NCBI RefSeq assembly: GCF_032118995.1
Contig: NC_092657.1
Span: 1,051,891-1,115,890 of the forward strand
DNA from: Asterias amurensis
Taxonomy: Eukaryota; Echinodermata; Asteroidea; Forcipulatida; Asteriidae
Length of the DNA: 64,000 bases
Reading direction: 5' to 3'
Below are positions 34,501 to 43,009 of the stretch, piece after piece. Position numbers and translations under genes: made by a program. The notes under the pieces were generated by a model, which saw nothing but the letters and a program-made list of their open reading frames with translations, was not told the origin of the DNA and made no database searches. The first letter of the stretch is position 1. Each line of letters starts with the position of its first letter.

Positions 34501-36741
34501 GGGACATTTTTAACGAAATGACCTCGTAGTTCTAGGAATAGGGACAGACAATCTGCTCCTACCCTGTGGAAGAGTAGCGAAGTCAATTCGTGCCCACGGC
34601 ACGCATGATTTGATGGCGTCCTTCAAAATACGCACATATCCTCTGTTGTCTGTAATCTCCTGGGCAAGGCTTGGGGGCAGTTCAGGCTTCTCGGTGAAGT
34701 CTTGTTCCCAGACTGCATCCACCCATTCTGTCAACGAAAACAATGTTGTTATTGTGTGTGGATTATGGTTACCATTGACGATGCCGATGTAGGCTGTCTA
34801 CCTTGCTAGACTTTAGTTTAGGCTGTTTCTGAAATAGACTTAGTTTAGTTTCTGAATTAGCTACGGCTAGATCAGTGCGTCTCTGCCAGTGTTTTTTTAT
34901 TAATATCTTTAATTTAAAATTAAATTTAATTAAATTTAATAATAATATTTTATTGTTCATGAAATTATAATATAGTCAATACAATAGACCTTATTTATGC
35001 ATTGACATCATCCAGCTGCCATCTTTGATATCAAAACGGTGACGAAACAATCGAAGCGCACATAGATTGGCCAATGAACAACCTGCTTTTGACCTCAAGG
35101 CGAGGGCGCCGTACTGAAATGACATCATTTGTCATAGACCTTTTCGCAAATACCGGGGCGCGCGCGTAAAGCTTGGAATTAGGTGCATTGTGGTCTAGCT
35201 GGTAGCAAAATTTGATTCGTATCTATCCCACAATGCACCTCATTCAACAGTAGGTCTGCGCTTGCGCATTGGTATTTGCGATAAGGTCTATGTGCATTCA
35301 ATTCAAGGTCTATCGTAGGAGGTCCTGTTTTCGCGGTGTCCCTATTATCGTTGCAAATCTTTTACCTCTCTGTGCGCGATGTAAACAGTCCCAAGATAAA
35401 AATTGTGTGGTTTTATATGCCAAGCAAAGAGTCTCCTCTTCTTTGACAAAAACTTAGAAACATGTAAGGCTCCACTGGTCATTTGCACTTGTAAATGCAA
35501 TAAGTTTGGTATTTTAGGCATTTCTACAAGGTACAAAAATATGTCATAATGTTGAGGCCATATAAAAATATTTGCCCACCGAAAAAGTTTCATCAAACGC
35601 TATTTCAATTCACAATTCATGATGATCAAAATCATGTGACAGAATGTTTTGCTGAGCATTCTTGAAAAAAAATACCGAGGCTTAAAGAACCCATGTGCCT
35701 TATATCATTTTCTAATATTTTTGGAGATTTTTATTTTGTAACCCTCGTATCAATACTATTATTTATATCAAAATTTAAACATCAGCTTGTTGATTCAATT
35801 ATCACTGTTTATGTATATACTTTATTATAAATATTAAGAAAAAAAATAGAAAAAAAATGAAGAGAAATCAGATTTTGAAGCCAGTAATTATTCACACTTT
35901 TTATATTTTTTTATTTTTTTTTATTTTGTGCAAGTTACCATGGTAATTTTAAAAAATTAATAAAAAAATATTTTGAATAAAATGAAGGCAACTGCTGGCT
36001 ATACAGTCATACACAGAGTCTCAAAGAACACTTGTAGTCACTGCAGATGTTTCTTCCATGTATGGCTTCACCGGGAAACCATACTTTCTCGTTTGCCGTG
36101 AAAACAGGAAAAAACTCAAAACAAATGGGGCCAGTTGAAGTCATCCAAGATCGGTGTGTGGTGTGAACATTTCAATGTCCATCAAGTTTTAATACATGTT
36201 TGCATACTTCGTATTAACAAATGAAGATAATTAGGGCATCGGTTGATATAAGGCATCATTATTTTTTTCCCAATTCAAAGAAAAAGGCATAATAGCGTGA
36301 TAACTGGTAAGCAGAGGATATATTATTTCAATAAAGACAAATCTTTTCAACATGACCAACTTTCGCTTACTTTTCACTCAGTCAGTAATAGCAAGTCAGT
36401 GGGCAAGATCAGATTAAATTAGGTTTGTTGTAACAAATATTACTATTACAATATTTTGTATGCAGGGAACTGCTGGAAATAAATTCTTGAAATAAAGTAA
36501 AACGCCCTCTATCGTTCAACATTTTAAAACTAAATTGCATATAAACAAACTCGGCAATTGCATTGGAAATTTGTTGACGACTATTTCAGTTTTAAAAATG
36601 ACATCAACCCCAAATAATAAACTGCTTTTGATCTTAAGGTTATTGGTGTTAATTAGTATTATTTATGTGTCACTTACGCTTTTCTAATTCTGAAAACCGT
36701 AATCTTTGGAGAGCGTTCGTCATTTGCGCAGGATCAGCCAT
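11739..36741 (-). CDS. NCAPD3: Condensin-2 complex subunit D3
   Basis: HEAT-repeat subunit of condensin II, which loads on chromosomes in early mitosis and shapes loops with SMC2, SMC4, NCAPH2 and NCAPG2. I could follow 33 coding exons over 25 kb, all but one with ordinary GT-AG boundaries. Their lengths sum to 4857 bp, i.e. 1618 residues plus TAA, against about 1500 in human. The start [14 protein letters not shown] has no competing upstream Met in its exon. Recognisable blocks include [15 protein letters not shown] sequence near the N-terminus (here [11 protein letters not shown]), [55 protein letters not shown] and [19 protein letters not shown]. Exon coordinates are in the next three entries. 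Nothing indicates a pseudogene. Confidence 0.96.
12086..12503. mobile_element. GGGCCC-type MITE with a tandem partial duplication
   Basis: GGGCCCAATTTCATAGCGCT opens the element and TATGAAATTGGCCCC closes it near 12327. The segment to 12500 then repeats at a 173-bp period (CTGGTTTGATAGGCTGC at 12328 and 12501). Confidence 0.65.
12530..13000 (+). mobile_element. Non-LTR retrotransposon (LINE) 3' end
   Basis: The plus-strand frame 12523-12903 reads [14 protein letters not shown], then [19 protein letters not shown] and [10 protein letters not shown], which is the usual C-terminus of a LINE reverse-transcriptase ORF. A 3' UTR ending GGCGCTATATAAATCC and ATT repeats follows. It is 5'-truncated and stops about 23 bp from NCAPD3 exon 32. 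Confidence 0.8.
13277..13676. mobile_element. TTAA MITE family 1 (copy 2)
   Basis: AGGCAGTGGACACTATTGG at the left, CCAATAGCGTCCAGTGTCT at the right, TTAA both sides. It lies between NCAPD3 exons 31 and 32. Confidence 0.85.
13789..14030. mobile_element. GGGCCC-type MITE, intact copy
   Basis: GGGCCCAATTTCATAGAGCT to its complement AGCTCTATGAAATTGGGCCC, 242 bp. Internal arms TGCTTAGCATGAAATTTCTT also pair. Confidence 0.75.
14455..14590 (-). pseudogene. Diverged copy of NCAPD3 exon 31
   Basis: The minus strand encodes [20 protein letters not shown], close to [18 protein letters not shown] of the true exon at 14198-14363. A GTAAAA follows ACCT. No frame break is seen in this stretch. It lies upstream of exon 31 in the same intron. 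It is either a decayed duplicate or a rarely used exon. Confidence 0.5.
14694..15506. mobile_element. TTAA MITE family 1 (copy 3), split by an insertion
   Basis: The left part 14694-15060 and right part 15471-15506 together make one ordinary copy between TTAA sites. The 15061-15470 block interrupts it. Confidence 0.8.
15061..15470. mobile_element. Nested MITE, CCCTGTTCGCATTGG type
   Basis: TIR CCCTGTTCGCATTGGACTT at the left, complement of CCGTGTTCGCATTGAACT at the right, and CTTTAG duplicated on both sides (15055-15060, 15471-15476). The interior is rich in ACCGAGCCAATGGG palindromes. Confidence 0.7.
18354..18739. mobile_element. TTAA MITE family 1 (copy 4)
   Basis: Standard ends between TTAA 18354-18357 and 18736-18739. 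It lies in NCAPD3 intron 24. Confidence 0.85.
18736..18980. mobile_element. TTAA MITE, GGGGATCTGTGTAC type
   Basis: TIR CTGTGTACTTTTTGTAG at the left and CTACAAAAAGTACACAG at the right, TTAA on both sides. The left TTAA is shared with the preceding family-1 copy. Confidence 0.75.
19040..19235. mobile_element. Two tRNA-like SINE pieces in inverted orientation
   Basis: 19045-19100 is a minus-strand piece (tail TTGAACAAAGAAAAGTTGAC, B-box complement GGAATTCGAACC). 19148-19235 is a plus-strand piece (A box GATAGCTCAGTTGGTAAAGG, tail TTTGTTCAACC). Together they could fold back. Confidence 0.55.
19234..19340 (-). repeat. Tandem duplicate of the 3' end of NCAPD3 exon 24 with its donor
   Basis: A 108-bp unit is repeated: ACCTCTCAATGG starts at 19235 and again at 19343, the second copy holding the true exon end. 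The duplicate keeps 51 nt of coding-like sequence (19319-19269, [17 protein letters not shown]) with TTTCTAG before it and GAG|GTCAGT after it. Confidence 0.85.
19672..19836. repeat. Fold-back MITE, TTAGGACGAG type
   Basis: GTCGATTTCACAAAGAGTTG to GTTTTGTGAAATCGAC, with GAGTTAGGACGAGTAACTC arms. Relatives: 29776-29868, 32273-32414, 32940-33076 and 61308-61465. Confidence 0.6.
20233..20590. mobile_element. hAT-type MITE, intact copy with 8-bp TSD
   Basis: It begins TAGGCTTGGGCGATATC and ends GATATCGCCCAAGCTTA. The 8-bp ATAGGAGA flanks it exactly (20225-20232, 20591-20598). The interior is full of ATATCGCGATAT palindromes. Length 358 bp. It ends 37 bp from NCAPD3 exon 23. Confidence 0.9.
20627..30988 (-). 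CDS. NCAPD3: NCAPD3 exons 6-23 (HEAT/Cnd1 core, residues 230-1120)
   Basis: Exons: 30988-30855, 30441-30342, 29244-29126, 28886-28688, 28283-28093, 27649-27499, 27061-26899, 26762-26677, 26378-26215, 25793-25724, 25605-25487, 24988-24886, 24460-24194, 23921-23660, 23128-22882, 22583-22475, 21615-21531 and 20731-20627. They encode paired amphipathic helices typical of HEAT repeats. Residues about 930-1120 form the Cnd1 region ([58 protein letters not shown]). Exon 10 has an Ala-rich insert. Exon 18 probably ends AATAAG|GTTATT, a weak donor chosen because TLNK|LCIS aligns with the family's LxxLC. Confidence 0.92.
20787..21155. mobile_element. Palindromic MITE
   Basis: GGAACACGTTGCCTTAGATC at the left and GATCCAAGGCAACGTGTTCC at the right. 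The long arms (CTCAAAATTG..., GACTCCCATAAAT) pair almost along the full length. Confidence 0.75.
21935..22218. mobile_element. Inverted-repeat MITE with an internal tandem motif
   Basis: TATAACACCCC at the left, GGGGTGTTATA at the right, and AATATTCTG near both ends. Inside, GCCGTGTGATAGT occurs three times, then as its complement (22018-22097). Confidence 0.6.
22219..22362. repeat. Fold-back element
   Basis: ATATTGACTGCTTTAACTCG with TGCTATGGTTTAAACTACGA is mirrored by TCGTAGTTTAAACCATAGCA and AAAGCAGTCAATAT. It is a 140-bp hairpin with a short loop. Confidence 0.65.
23330..23428 (-). mobile_element. tRNA-derived SINE (tRNA-like head nearly intact)
   Basis: The minus strand has A box TAGCTCAGTTGGTAGAGCA and B box GGTTCGAATCCCG in a 74-nt head (23427-23354), then the family tail CTTTGTTCAGCCC. 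The acceptor-stem ends do not pair, so it is not a tRNA gene. Confidence 0.7.
23432..23608. mobile_element. GGCCTG-type repeat
   Basis: CCTGATACTTCACAGAGGC to GAAGCACACAGGCC. It is the inverse orientation of the 29328-29502 copy. Confidence 0.6.
24625..24787. repeat. Fold-back MITE
   Basis: CCAGAGTTGTGCCGAACCAA at the left and TTGGTTCAGCACGACTCTGG at the right. Internal GTCGCTCC/GGAGCGAC arms also pair. Confidence 0.6.
26420..26515. mobile_element. Fragment of the CATAGTGTTAGCCAG-type element
   Basis: GGGGTGTCTTTTGGAC through TACCAAATCCTGGC matches the element at 39668-39845. It is a decayed copy. Confidence 0.5.
27748..27805 (-). repeat. Duplicate of the 5' edge of NCAPD3 exon 11
   Basis: CAGCGAAGTAAGAGCTTTT through CACGTACCCTGAATC repeats 27619-27660 at a 130-bp offset and includes the acceptor (ATTCAG|GGTACGTGC). 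If used, the frame meets a stop within about 30 codons. Confidence 0.75.
29328..29502. mobile_element. GGCCTG-type repeat, full copy
   Basis: AGGGCTGTATGCTTCG to GTGAAGTATCAGGCCT. It is the best-preserved member in the window. Confidence 0.6.
29608..29920 (+). mobile_element. Tandem tRNA-Leu-like SINE heads
   Basis: CTAGCCGAGTGGTCTAGTGC with GGTTTGAATCTCG is followed by a second head from GTGCACTAGACTCAAGTTCT to GGATCGAATCCTGG, each followed by the GTGTCCTT tail. A TTAGGACGAG fold-back (29776-29868) interrupts the second. Confidence 0.55.
29922..30311. mobile_element. TTAA MITE family 1 (copy 5)
   Basis: AGACAGTGGACACTATTAG at the left, CCAATAGTGTCCCGTGTCT at the right, TTAA both sides. It ends 31 bp from NCAPD3 exon 7. 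Confidence 0.85.
31178..31290 (+). mobile_element. tRNA-derived SINE piece
   Basis: GCTATCTCAATGGGTAGAGC, B-box-like GTTCAAATCCCG, tail TTTGATCAACCCCAACTC. Confidence 0.55.
31311..32230. mobile_element. Inverted-repeat element, host of a hAT MITE
   Basis: AGCAAGTTCGAGTGCGCACA at the left and TGTGCACACTCGAACTTGCT at the right. GTGGTCGACCAC palindromes occur on both sides of the 31417-32022 insertion. Confidence 0.7.
31417..32022. mobile_element. hAT-type MITE with perfect 8-bp TSD
   Basis: It begins TAGGCCTGGGCGAATTATTC and ends CTATTCGCCCAGCACTA. GTCTAGTC is repeated exactly at 31409-31416 and 32023-32030. 606 bp, rich in ATTCGAATATCCGG. Confidence 0.85.
32273..32414. repeat. Fold-back MITE, TTAGGACGAG type
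   Basis: GTCTATTTCACAAATAGTTA to CTTTGTGAAATCCA, with GAGTAACTC/GTTAGGAC arms. It lies between NCAPD3 exons 5 and 6. Confidence 0.55.
32444..36741 (-). CDS. NCAPD3: NCAPD3 exons 1-5 (residues 1-229)
   Basis: Exons: 36741-36678, 34727-34563, 33861-33700, 33418-33341 and 32661-32444. Exons 1-4 make the conserved N-terminal helical region ([46 protein letters not shown]). Exon 5 is a low-complexity linker, basic first ([13 protein letters not shown]) then acidic ([10 protein letters not shown]), as in the human protein at the same place. Intron 1 is 1.95 kb and holds the MITE at 35134; the rest is AT-rich. Confidence 0.92.
32815..33172. mobile_element. GGCCTG-type repeat split by a fold-back MITE
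   Basis: GGCCTAGAATAACACAAAAG to ATGGCCTTGCCCTGG, then the fold-back 32940-33076, then a second stretch, GTCTTTGCCTTGGTGCCCTT. The halves look like one or two old copies. Confidence 0.45.
34079..34361. mobile_element. GGGCCC-type MITE
   Basis: GGGCCCAATTTCATAGCGCT to AGCGCTATGAAATTGGGCCC with diverged interior. It lies in NCAPD3 intron 2. Confidence 0.7.
35134..35291. mobile_element. MITE, ATAGACCTT type
   Basis: ATAGACCTTTTCGCAAATAC at the left and GTATTTGCGATAAGGTCTAT at the right. Second copy at 744-892. From 35300 to 36670 I see only AT-rich sequence. Confidence 0.7.
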
Positions 36742-37458
36742 TTTGTTTATTGGGTACCTGTCATTCAAAAGTCCCCGCCAAAACAATTAAATTTCAGTCT
36801 ATGTTGAACCTATTTTAAAACAGGGATGACTTATTTTTAAAAACTAATTGATAATCATAAAACTAATTTAGATACATGCATAAACAACTTTAACAAATAA
36901 GTAAACATAAGAGTTATTCAGAACAAATTTAATGCTATTTTGATGTCTAAAAAAAACATGTAAGATTAAGAATTATTTTTGGAAATAATGTATTCCCCTA
37001 TTTTGAGAGTTGTAAAATCCAAAGGTTTGAATCACTGACCTTTTAGACAATGATTTGTTTACGTCATCTAAACAAATATTTATAAAAAAGGTTATCTGCA
37101 GGAATCAGCTCTTGAAATTAATTCAAATACCTTTCTTGCAGATACTGTTACCCTAGAATGATTTTTTTGTATTTTTGTGAGTGTTTCTGTAAGTTTTTGT
37201 CTTTTCTGGACTCTAATGTGGCCGTGACTTTTGTCACGTCAAAAATAGAATCCGCCCCATATTGCGAAACTACAGTCCCTGCGTGAAGACCATGAAACCC
37301 CAAATCCGATTGAAAATAACCAACTCGTATCCGCTAAACCAAATTTTCTGATTGGCCAAGTCAGTATGCTAATGAGAGTATGCCGTCACCATTGGCCAAT
37401 AACATTCTTTGTTATTAAAATATATGCTATTATACGCTGGATGCTGACTACCTCGGCG
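36742..37458. promoter_or_regulatory. Shared head-to-head promoter, NCAPD3 / BICRA
   Basis: NCAPD3 begins at 36741 going left, and a plus-strand splice donor GGCG|GTGAGT at 37458/37459 suggests a BICRA first exon. Two copies of the CCAAT palindrome ATTGGCCAA lie at 37351 and 37391, 40 bp apart, with the octamer-like ATGCTAAT between them and an AT-rich ATTAAAATATATG at about 37413-37425. The twin NF-Y-type sites are seen. Their use for either gene is inference. Confidence 0.5.
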
Positions 37459-39032
37459 GTGAGTGCGATTGTGAATATTATTTTCTGATAAAATTTACAG
37501 GGAAAACAGGGCCAAACAGAGCTCACAACTACTCTAAAACTACAATTTAACCCTTCTCATTTCCAGAAATGCGATTTTCGTTGCGATTTTTGTTGCGCGG
37601 AGAGTGAGGATTGGGCCTCAAAGATTGCCGTGCGATGACGCTTTTTGTGATAGCAGCTCTGTTATAATAAATACAGAGCTCCAATGCATTACGTTTATTC
37701 CCGGGCTAGCTTGGGCGAAAATGTAACTTTCCATCCTGCGTATGTTGGATAATTTGTCAAGCTTGGTCATACCCTGATTGTTTCCTCCCCTTACAAGCCT
37801 AAACTAAACCGACCCTTATGTCTTAGTAATTGGTCGACGAAGCTTGTGTGTACGTGGGCTTAATAAACGCGTTTTATTTCGAGGAAACGGGGGTTAAAAA
37901 TAAAGTAGATTTGATGTGAGCAATTTAATGTCGTGCTAGTACTCGAAAGTGTATGGCTTTGTGTGTGTGTGTGCCATGGCCACACTGCAGAACATGAATG
38001 CAATCTTTGGTCTGTAAAGTGCTTGAGATATTTTTACACTTTGTGTGTACATAATAACCTTCTGTTACTTGCTCTGTACAGGACTACAGTTAGAGTTACT
38101 CATTGATCCTGTTCACTTGATGTTGTGTCTAGCATTGTTGATAATAGAAGAATTGGTTGGTGCAGTTGGGTTGATATAGATTTTGTTTACATTTCCTCAT
38201 TTTACACTGTCAGTGCCACAGATAATACGGCACATTTAATTTGTAATTTGTACCTTGGAAATTGAATACATGTTAAATCTTTATATACTACTTCATTTGG
38301 CAAAGCAGTGCCTCACCAGTCTGCCTGATAAAAACAAATCATCATGATTCCATAAGTTATAAATGTTGAATTTAAACTTGAAAAATCACACAGGGCCTGC
38401 AATGCAAAGTGCAAGCAGCCAACCAAAGGGCCACTAAAAAATTGTTAAAATTGCAGAAATACAGAGATTCGTGTCATTTTAATCACTCCATTTCCTTGTT
38501 TTTAAATCGTGATGATACTTAGTATTGGACTGTTGAGAAAGAAACCTGATTGAGTCTGCCACTTCTTCACTCGTGAAATTTATATCTGTTTTTGTACTCA
38601 TCATTTAAAACAAAAATTTTTTGGGGGGTAAATGAGTGAAGAAATTGCAGTTGATTCATCACCTTTTCCAGACCATGCTAAAAAACACCCCAAATAATCA
38701 ACACTATATCTCCCAGGCTCGAGTGTTTATTAGTTATTGGAACATCCATTTTATTGATCAATTTTACTTTCATCATCACACATTTTTAGACATGCGTCTT
38801 GTGAATTCCATTCCAGACATAAATTCAGACAGACTTAATCAGCCATTTCCTCCAAGCTAAAATGTTGCCCCAACAATACTTCAACTTATGTTGAAAGAAT
38901 TTCAATAGCCCTACTCACAAAAAACTTTAATTTCTTGAAGAATAAATTGATTATTTAAATTAATGAATTAATGAAACATGAATCTTTGAGACGATCCTGT
39001 TTAGTATCAAAACAGACTGTGACTGCTCTATA

Positions 39033-39270
39033 TTCCAACACCCCTATTTTCCGACATCCCTATATTCAGACTAATTCCGTCACCCCTATGTACCGATCCA
39101 ACAGCCCTATATTCCTACAGCCCTATATTCCTACAGCCCTATATTCGGACACCCCTATATTCGGAAAAACCCATTTTCCGACAACCCTATTTTCCGACAA
39201 CCCTATATTCCGACAACCGTATATTCCGACACTGCTATGTTCCGACACCCCTTAGTCTGACACCCCTTAG
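39033..39270 (+). repeat. Minisatellite, 15-16 bp unit
   Basis: About 15 imperfect repeats of CCCTATATTCCGACA. It lies in BICRA intron 1 (37459-43268), which otherwise holds only transposons and AT-rich sequence. Confidence 0.75.
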
Positions 39271-39645
39271 TTCCAATCATCCTAAAACTCGTCATGATTT
39301 ACCATGTTTAGGAAAATATGCTATGGGTGTCAGAACAAAGCCTGTGTCGGAAAATTGTTCCCTAACAACCACACAGAACACCTGTGATATTTGATTGATT
39401 GGTTTGTGCAGTGAATGATTTCCCATAGATCAATGTTAACAAAATACTGTGTATTAGTTGGTGTAATAGTTTTGCTATTATTAATGTGTGAAAAACATGT
39501 TCAGTGTAAATTTGTTTGACTGTGCAAATTGTCTGAATCAAATCGCTCCCTAATTTGACAATAAAACAATGGTCGAACTTAATCAAGTATTATTTAATGC
39601 CATGACCAGATCTTGAAATGCACTTTGGGGTCGATTTCTCAAAGA

Positions 39646-40178
39646 GGTAAGATTGATCCCCAGCCATCATAGTGTTAGCCAGAGGGGTGTCTGGGTGTCT
39701 TTTGGACACCCTGTTTTTAATTTGGACACCCTGTTTCATCTGTCATTTACATGTAAACTTATTGTAAGTGAACAATTTGGACACCCAGTTTTAAAATTTC
39801 CAGCAAATTTGGACACCCTTTTACCAAATCCTGGCTAAAACCTTGCCAGCCATGACACTTAAGCAAGACATTTCAAACCATTGCTTCGTCCTTCGGATGG
39901 GACGTAAACCCGTTGGTCCCATGTGTTGTGTAGCGCATGTAAAAGAACCCAGTGCACTTATCGAAAAGAGAAGGGGTTTGCCCCAGTGTTCCTGGTTGTG
40001 GCTGCTGCATGCGCCGTAGCACCTTGTAAACATTTATAAGTGCTTCATAATTAGGTCTCATAATTCATCACTGCAATAACCTATCTTTCTGAAAGTTTGT
40101 AATACATGTACTCAGCGCCTTGAGTACCTTGTTGGTAGATACGTGCGCTATATAAGACTTCGATACTATTATTATTGT
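39646..40178 (+). mobile_element. tRNA-derived SINE with an insertion
   Basis: Same family as 310-622: GGATGGGACGTAAACC, GAGAAGGGGTTTGCCCC, ending GATACGTGCGCTATATAAG and ATT repeats. The 39668-39845 block splits the head just after the B box. Confidence 0.7.
39668..39845. mobile_element. Small hAT-like element inside the SINE
   Basis: TIR CATAGTGTTAGCCAG at the left and complement of CTGGCTAAAACCTTG at the right. CCAGCCAT is duplicated (39660-39667, 39846-39853). The interior repeats TTTGGACACCC. Confidence 0.7.
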
Positions 40179-41159
40179 TATCTTCTTCTTGCAAGTCATT
40201 CTTAATTACTTTTAATGCAAAGTGTGATGTCGCAATACAGATCACTACGGTGATATTGACACACTTATAATCTGAAGATGACTTTAAGTGCTTTGTTAAA
40301 TCATGGATCTCCATGGTGAAATTAAGCACTTGACCACTGGCCTGACCTCAAGTGATTTTAGCATCGGGCCAGTAACGAGAGAAAATCCAAGGTCGTGTTT
40401 TTGCTGTGTTGCTAATACAAATTTAAATTGTACCCATAGAAGTGCTCATTACCAGAGGGGAATGTCTGTGCCCTTTCCACAGCGAAGTTCAAAACCCAAC
40501 CCACAAGACCTGACTGCAGGTCTTGTATAACCGTGAAACTTTGTCTTTACCAGACAAGGAAAATTGTTAAAAAGCAAGAATTCAAATGAGAAAAGTATTA
40601 ACATGTACAAATGTATACCTACACAGCACAGTGTCACAATTAAACAGATCTCATTTGTGATGTATTTGATAATTGTATTTCGGATAATAGTATTATTACC
40701 CAATAAGACAAATGAGATAAAAATGAATACTTTCATAATGCGATAAAACTGTTCTTTTTATACAGAGTTAAAATATATTTATCAGACTGAACATAGTTTT
40801 CTCGGATTTGTCTGGTCCTACAGTTACTGACCTGGTGCTAATAACTGCCGTCCAGTGTTAAGTTGAAGTCCTTTGAGAAAAGTGTAAAACTCAAATTTGA
40901 GTAGTCTTGACCATGTGGGTTGTGAGTTATAGGTCATTGAACCTTTGACCTTGATTTTTCAAACAGATGTTTATGTACCTCCAGTAATGAATATCGGACA
41001 AAGATAAGCTTAAATTGAAGCCCTTGGATGGTACAACAAATTCAATTATTTGTAAAATTTTGTTTAAAAAATCCCCAACAAAATCAGTTAGGGGTTGTGC
41101 AGAATAAACTTTGACCTTGACCCTTGACCCCTCAATGAAAAAAAAGGCCAAGTCTTGAA

Positions 41160-41335
41160 TACTTAAAACCTGTAATTTGGGCAAGACTTTATGAAGTCTT
41201 GTGTCGATTCATACACATATAGACTTCATAGTAAAGCGTCTTGCAAAAGCAAACACTAGAAGTTGTTTGAACCCCTGCAACTACCAGTATGTTGTAGGGG
41301 TATAGAAGCTTTTAACAAAGATCGTTTGTTTCTTT
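41160..41335 (+). repeat. Dispersed repeat, first copy
   Basis: CTGTAATTTGGGCAAGAC through AACAAAGATCGTTTGTTTC, 170 bp, repeated at 43795-43962. It is flanked on both sides by copies of the 75-bp stretch around CAAAATCAGTTAGGGGTTGT (41077 and 41345). Confidence 0.7.
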
Positions 41336-41647
41336 TCTAAACCCCAACAAAATCAGTTAGGGGTTGTGCAGAATAAACTTTGACCCTTGACCCCTCAATT
41401 AAAAAAAGAAAAAAAGAAGAAGACCAAGTCACACTGCAGCGATATCGAAAATGATAACGATAACAACGCAAAGAGAATGCATTCTATTGGTTGAATTGCT
41501 CCATGCAGAATATGCCCGCGTTTATTCAACCGATCGAGGCCGTGCGTTTTTAATGTTATCGTTTTCGTTCTCGTTATCCAGGCGTGTGTGATCGGGCCTT
41601 AAGGCCTCTGGTGTTTTCAGTGATCAAACCAAATATGAAAATGGAAC

Positions 41648-42940
41648 TAAGCTTGGGCGATATCACGATATTATCGAATATCGCGATATTAATTTGGAAA
41701 CGATTTCGATATCGGATGGATTTGGTTTTAATCGAAATATCGATATATTGCGATATCGATTAAATATCGCGATGTATTTGCTAGCTGAGACATCTTGCAC
41801 CCCATAGGTTTGGAGTAAAACCAGAAGAATAGGTCATTAGAACACCTCTCTTATGCTATGACTGTCTCTTCTACAACTTTCACTTGGAGTTTGAAGACTG
41901 ATGATTCAGGGGTTTCCCTTAACTTTTTTTTTCAATCGCCCGCCGGGCGAGTCAACCAAAATTCGCGATCGCCCGCAGGTTTTTTCACTAGCCCACATGT
42001 AATTATACACAAAATTTTCAAAACGAAAAAAAAAAAAAAAACCCACGAAAGTGAAGCCCTTAAAATTGCTTTTTTTGAGGATTTTATATCTGAATTTTTA
42101 CCTTAAACTATCCCTTTTCCATCAACAACAACTTTAATGACTTCGTGGTTAGGGGGTCGGTTGATTTGAACATGTTTTGAACTCCGTTTGCAACAAAATC
42201 TTCATGAATCAACGATCAGTCAACAACGCACATCGAGAAATAATTAATGAATTGCCCCGTAACGCCCTCTATTGGTTGTCCAAGGCTGTACATTGTGCAC
42301 AGTCTGCAGTCATTATGCACAACATTTGGCAATTCTTAACTCCGTTCATGAACATGTACTGCATTGAAGTCTAGTCAAGAACATAATGAATATGGAATTT
42401 ATTAACAGCCATCAACGGCCAATCACAGCGTGCAGAGATTTGGTCAGAATGGACTTTGGACGACTGTGTGCGTTGTGTATGTGCTGTGCATACTGCATGG
42501 ATGTACCACCAGTGGGCAACCGTGTACTGTGAGGATACTCGGCACCATGTGGTTTGTGCATCGTGTTTTCAATTGATTGTACGTGTTTTCTGATACGAAC
42601 GACAGCAATTCCGGTCCCGATCACGACAAAATTAAATCTAGCAAGTTTCTAGAATTGTCAAACTTACTAATTTAAAAGCTTTAGTAGAAGTTTTCTGTGG
42701 GATTTTGCCACTGAACCCTCATTTATATGTGAAAAGGAATAATTATTTGACTCGCCTGGCGGGCTAGTGAGAAATGGTTTTCAGTCCCCTGCCGCTGTTT
42801 TCACTCGCATTTGGCAATCGGGCGACCGCTAATTTCGAACCCTGAGATGTCAAATTTAATTAATCGCGATTATATCGAATATCGCGATATATTGTCGGCG
42901 ATATATCGTGAATAAAATAAATCGATATCGCCCAAGCTTA
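41648..42940. mobile_element. hAT-type MITE with nested insertion
   Basis: Same element as 20233-20590, TIR TAAGCTTGGGCGATATC on both ends. 8-bp TSD AATGGAAC (41640-41647) and CATGGAAC (42941-42948), one mismatch. The 940-bp block 41906-42845 lies inside. Confidence 0.9.
41906..42845. mobile_element. Element nested in the hAT MITE
   Basis: Comparison with 20233-20590 gives exact borders. It starts TCAGGGGTTTCCC and ends CGAACCCTGA, with subterminal GCCCGCCGGGCGA and CGGGCGACCGC. At most a 3-bp GAT duplication is seen. No coding region of its own is supported. Confidence 0.75.
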
Positions 42941-43009
42941 CATGGAACTTCCATGGGTTTAAAGTTCAAGATTTACGTAAACAAGAATTTGGGTTGTGCA
43001 GAGTCAGTC

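Noticed and set aside
42177-42624. Open frames inside the 41906-42845 insertion as a transposase
   Set aside because: They are short, have no recognisable catalytic motif and run into the repeat arms.
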